Shown here in pieces: positions 61,872 through 64,000 of a stretch of DNA of 64,000 bases. Within the stretch, counting starts at the first letter, position 1. Each line of letters opens with the position of its first letter. Made by a program: the position numbers and the translations under genes. The DNA lies in the NCBI GenBank assembly GCA_947428835.1, contig CANENE010000004.1, positions 62,001-126,000 on the forward strand. Direction: 5' to 3'. The notes beneath the pieces are model-generated. The model was not told the origin of the DNA, did no database searches, and saw only the letters and a program-made list of their open reading frames with translations. Origin of the DNA: an uncultured bacterium. Its GTDB lineage: Bacteria > Cyanobacteriota > Vampirovibrionia > Gastranaerophilales > Gastranaerophilaceae.

Positions 61872-61882
61872 TTTTTCTCCTT

Positions 61883-62878
61883 CTAGCCTACTTTGCTTTC
61901 ATTATTTCTGATTTGATCTGCACATTTGATCGGAACGCCAAGAAAAGAAACTATAGGGCGTCCGGCAAATTCGCTCATTGTCAAATTTACGTTTTGTTTT
62001 TCAATTGCCTGGAAATGCAAGAAAGTTTCAATTGTTTCGTTGCAGTAAATAACAGTGTTTCCGGTTTTAGCAAATCTTTTAATCCTGTGATACGCTTTAA
62101 TCATAAGTTCAATAAGATTAGCCGCACTTGAAGTTCCAAGTTTTGTAACGTCAATATTGGCTATTCTTGCTGTTGATCTAAAATCGCGGACAGTAAGACC
62201 TATATCCCATTTATAGTGGTCTCTATAGACTTCATACATTTTTCCGTCTGCATCAGTTGCAGTTTGTGCACCTTTATCCACATGGTCAAAACCAAGATTG
62301 CTGCCTTTTGGATATAAAAGATGTGTATGTAAATCACCCCAGGTTATAAACCAAATAGATGTATTTGTATTAGCGGTACCTCCTGCATCAAGCACTCTAT
62401 AGCCTATTGAATTTTTATCTGTTGAAACTTTATTATAGCGCACTGCTAGGCCGTCAAATCCTGCAGGATTTGTTGCTTTTGAGCCATAGAAAATATTTTC
62501 TTGAACGGTATTGTTCATACTTTCTAAAAATGCTTGTGCTTCATTCATTCTGAACTGTTCGCAGTCTCCTTCAAGATCAGCAAGAGCTTTATCGACTTGT
62601 GAATAAGTTTCAAGCATTCCTGTTGAATCCGTAATTTGAGTGTATTCGCCTTTTGAAGCATTTACCCCTTGATAGAATTTTCTGAATTCAACTTCAGGAA
62701 GCCCGTTTCTAACTGTTGTCTTGTGGGTAGAGCCTTCGTTGCATTCGCGAACGACTGCATCTTCGATTAATGAATTGGTTTGTGATAAAACTTCAATAAT
62801 TGCACTTGCAATTTTTCCGTTTTCTCTTTGTGCAAATTTGTCTTTTAAAGTTAAATAAGTGTTTCCTTTAAGTGTCAT
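61883..62878 (-). CDS. Phage major capsid protein (BPP-1-like)
   Basis: 331 residues. Starts MTLKGNTYLTLKDKFAQREN, then TVRNGLPEVEFRKFYQGVNASKGEYTQ-like delta-domain sequence in two parts and the core phrase PKGSNLGFDHVDKG, with CNETIETFLHFQ and FLGVPIKCADQI near the end. This is a capsid family seen in BPP-1-like podoviruses and prophages, with an HK97-type fold. Flanked by assembly and decoration genes as expected. Confidence 0.85.
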   Translation of the reverse strand: MTLKGNTYLTLKDKFAQRENGKIASAIIEVLSQTNSLIEDAVVRECNEGSTHKTTVRNGLPEVEFRKFYQGVNASKGEYTQITDSTGMLETYSQVDKALADLEGDCEQFRMNEAQAFLESMNNTVQENIFYGSKATNPAGFDGLAVRYNKVSTDKNSIGYRVLDAGGTANTNTSIWFITWGDLHTHLLYPKGSNLGFDHVDKGAQTATDADGKMYEVYRDHYKWDIGLTVRDFRSTARIANIDVTKLGTSSAANLIELMIKAYHRIKRFAKTGNTVIYCNETIETFLHFQAIEKQNVNLTMSEFAGRPIVSFLGVPIKCADQIRNNESKVG

Positions 62879-62894
62879 TTTTTCTCCTTTTCAA

Positions 62895-63452
62895 TTACTG
62901 TTGTTTTTTTGTTGTGCCATACAAAATTTGTGCCGGTGTTAGTTCTTTTTCTGCCGGCGCATTTAAGATAGTGAGCGTATCTTCTTGAATCAGTTCTCCA
63001 ATTTTGTGAAACAATTTGATTAATTCAGGATGGCAAACAAGTCCTGTTGATTTAAAAATTGCTTTTAAATTGCAAGAACACATTTTTCTATACGCTTCAT
63101 TTGCTACTTTCATATATTCGTTAGTTTTTTGATAGTTGTGTGATGGAATTTCATCATCTTGTTTAAATAGATTTGAAAATTCTTCAATTTTTTCTTTCAG
63201 TTTGTCTTCATCACTCTTTTCGTAAATTGATTTTTGTTTTTTTGACATCTCCAAAGCTATTTCCATCAAAAGCTCAATATCTTCCTGATTTAAATTGAGT
63301 TTTTTTGCAATCGGGCAAAATTTTGAAATAAGCTCTTCGTCCAGTCTAAAATCATCTATATTTGTGTATTTTGTAAAATCGTAGCCAAATTCTGTTATTT
63401 TTTGACTGTCGTCTTGTAAACAAATTGGATTATTATTTAAATTTTCTTGCAT
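62895..63452 (-). CDS. Probable capsid assembly/scaffold protein
   Basis: 185 residues, acidic and helical, with no catalytic motif that I can see. It precedes the major capsid gene by 16 bp, the usual scaffold position. Mid-section CPIAKKLNLNQEDIELLMEIALEM and the C-terminal NAPAEKELTPAQILYG are notable; the latter could be a capsid-binding tail. Start ATG 63452 follows AAAGGAT. Confidence 0.6.
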   Translation of the reverse strand: MQENLNNNPICLQDDSQKITEFGYDFTKYTNIDDFRLDEELISKFCPIAKKLNLNQEDIELLMEIALEMSKKQKSIYEKSDEDKLKEKIEEFSNLFKQDDEIPSHNYQKTNEYMKVANEAYRKMCSCNLKAIFKSTGLVCHPELIKLFHKIGELIQEDTLTILNAPAEKELTPAQILYGTTKKQQ

Positions 63453-63508
63453 TTTTATCCTTTCCTATGTAGTATAATGTTTGTATGTAGAGGGGATTAG
63501 TTGTATTT

Positions 63509-63937
63509 ATGAAAAAAATATATTTATTGTCATTTATGATTTTTAGTTTTTTGTTTTGTACTGCTACCGAATTTGCTTTTGCGGAAACAAATTTTACTAA
63601 AGCGTTAAGAACTTGTGAAAAATATTCCCAAACGGGAACAATCCCATACAAAAATGAGATATTCAGTATTGACATTTCTCTTGATAAAAAAGTAAACAAA
63701 TGTGTTTATAAAGAAAAAATTTATCAAGGTGCAAATTGGCAAATGTTGACTTGCGAATTTGATAAAGGACAGCTTCCGTTTTTAGCTAATTCAATGAGTT
63801 CTTTTGCTAACGAATATAAAAAAGATATTGCTAAAAATAAGATTTTTGAAGCTAAAATGACAACGAATGCTGAAATTTTTCAAAAATATCTAATCGATCC
63901 GAAGTATTGTGCGATTACTCACCAGAAGAAAAAGTAG
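63509..63937 (+). CDS. Secreted protein with signal peptide, opposite to the phage late genes
   Basis: 142 residues, on the plus strand, in a leftward prophage operon. The signal peptide MKKIYLLSFMIFSFLFCTAT is followed by EFAFAETNFTKALRTCEKYS. The mature domain has four cysteines at intervals and no recognised fold. The orientation and export signal suggest a phage-carried cargo gene (moron) expressed from the prophage, or a host gene. Its 3' end overlaps the next phage gene by 23 bases. Confidence 0.65.
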   Translation: MKKIYLLSFMIFSFLFCTATEFAFAETNFTKALRTCEKYSQTGTIPYKNEIFSIDISLDKKVNKCVYKEKIYQGANWQMLTCEFDKGQLPFLANSMSSFANEYKKDIAKNKIFEAKMTTNAEIFQKYLIDPKYCAITHQKKK

Positions 63938-64000
63938 ATTCTGATAATGTTTTTTTGTAGTATTTTTCTGCCGAGTTTTTAAAGACTTCAATACGTTTTT
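63915..64000 (-). CDS. 3' end of a phage gene (partial)
   Basis: Last 27 codons of a leftward gene ending KRIEVFKNSAEKYYKKTLSE and then STFSSGE. By position before the scaffold and capsid genes it could be the portal or a neighbouring protein, but the fragment is too short to tell. Confidence 0.5.
   Translation of the reverse strand, partial: KRIEVFKNSAEKYYKKTLSESTFSSGE

Larger units (their letters stand above)
55308..64000 (-). mobile_element. Prophage, late (morphogenesis and lysis) region of a podovirus-like phage
   Basis: About 8.7 kb of tightly packed leftward genes: capsid assembly and major capsid protein, a decoration-type protein, an internal-virion-like protein, tail tubular A and B-like proteins, a gp13-like protein, a tail-fibre-like protein, and a holin/endolysin pair at the end. 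The order and short tails recall Bordetella BPP-1-like and T7-like podoviruses. Terminase, portal and integrase would lie to the right. The left edge is probably near the terminator at 55302; no attachment repeat was found. Confidence 0.8.

Noticed and set aside
55308-64000. Diversity-generating retroelement, as in phage BPP-1
   Set aside because: No reverse transcriptase and no template/variable repeat pair was seen; the fibre lacks a C-type lectin-like end.
1-64000. CRISPR arrays, rRNA genes and insertion sequences
   Set aside because: No regular short repeats with spacers, no rRNA sequence, and no transposase frame were seen.

Overview
The window reads as chromosome of an AT-rich, anaerobic, Gram-negative-type bacterium of the non-photosynthetic cyanobacterial sister lineage (Vampirovibrionia / Gastranaerophilales, 'Melainabacteria'). 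The best single marker is an orthologue of the cyanobacterial response regulator RpaB (33983-34729). Supporting signs are RpaB-type HLR1 boxes, Gram-negative envelope genes (OmpH/Skp-like, arabinose-5-phosphate isomerase, a TolC remnant), an FTLAE-type prepilin, ferredoxin-dependent 2-oxoacid oxidation and EtfAB. This placement rests on recognition of families, not on a database search.

Layout. 1-3623: ileS (5' part) and secA, divergent. 3624-7210: an accessory island with three tandem copies of a small-protein gene (one dead), two tandem candidate type I toxin-antitoxin modules on opposite strands, and a set of HTH regulators of which two are broken. 7214-35524: mostly housekeeping genes: dxr, hemW, a GlmS-like SIS protein with etfBA, a YitT-family protein, an amino-acid binding lipoprotein, an M24 peptidase, a SpoU methylase, a prepilin, mtnP, a fabF-fabH-2-oxoacid:ferredoxin oxidoreductase operon, aspS, metK with a structured leader, a DUF721 protein, rny-ymdB-PHP, and rpaB. 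35670-43079: a TIGR03960-like radical SAM protein, tRNA-Cys, a putative cysteine protease-like protein, kdsD, a protein-kinase-like gene and an acyltransferase. 43103-50978: a decayed region with two more small-protein copies, around or next to pseudogenes of a glycosyltransferase and of a whole type I secretion system (TolC, RTX substrate, ABC transporter, HlyD). 51046-55259: tRNA-Ser, ompH, two plsC genes, a large lineage-type protein and an HD hydrolase. 55308-64000: late genes of a podovirus-like prophage, transcribed leftwards and running off the end.

The most striking observation is a five-member family of 68-80 aa proteins. All five genes have the same promoter layout: a perfect 16-bp HLR1 (RpaB) box, exactly 17 bp, a sigma-28-type -35 (TAAAGTTS), exactly 11 bp, and a sigma-28-type -10 (consensus GCCGATAA). 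Four of the five then have an 8-bp hairpin or palindrome in the leader. RpaB itself is encoded in the window. This points to an undescribed regulon joining a cyanobacterial envelope/stress regulator with a motility-type sigma factor. In two tandem units the small gene is followed by a candidate type I toxin-antitoxin: a short hydrophobic peptide with a Shine-Dalgarno locked in a covarying hairpin, opposed by a roughly 110-nt antisense RNA with its own promoter and terminator.

Other items worth attention are an H-type pseudoknot that can sequester the metK ribosome site, an apparent AUU start on RNase Y, an orphan 32-codon gene with its own promoter and terminator, and linkage of FabH to a branched-chain-type 2-oxoacid oxidoreductase. 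No CRISPR array, rRNA operon, insertion sequence or diversity-generating retroelement was seen.
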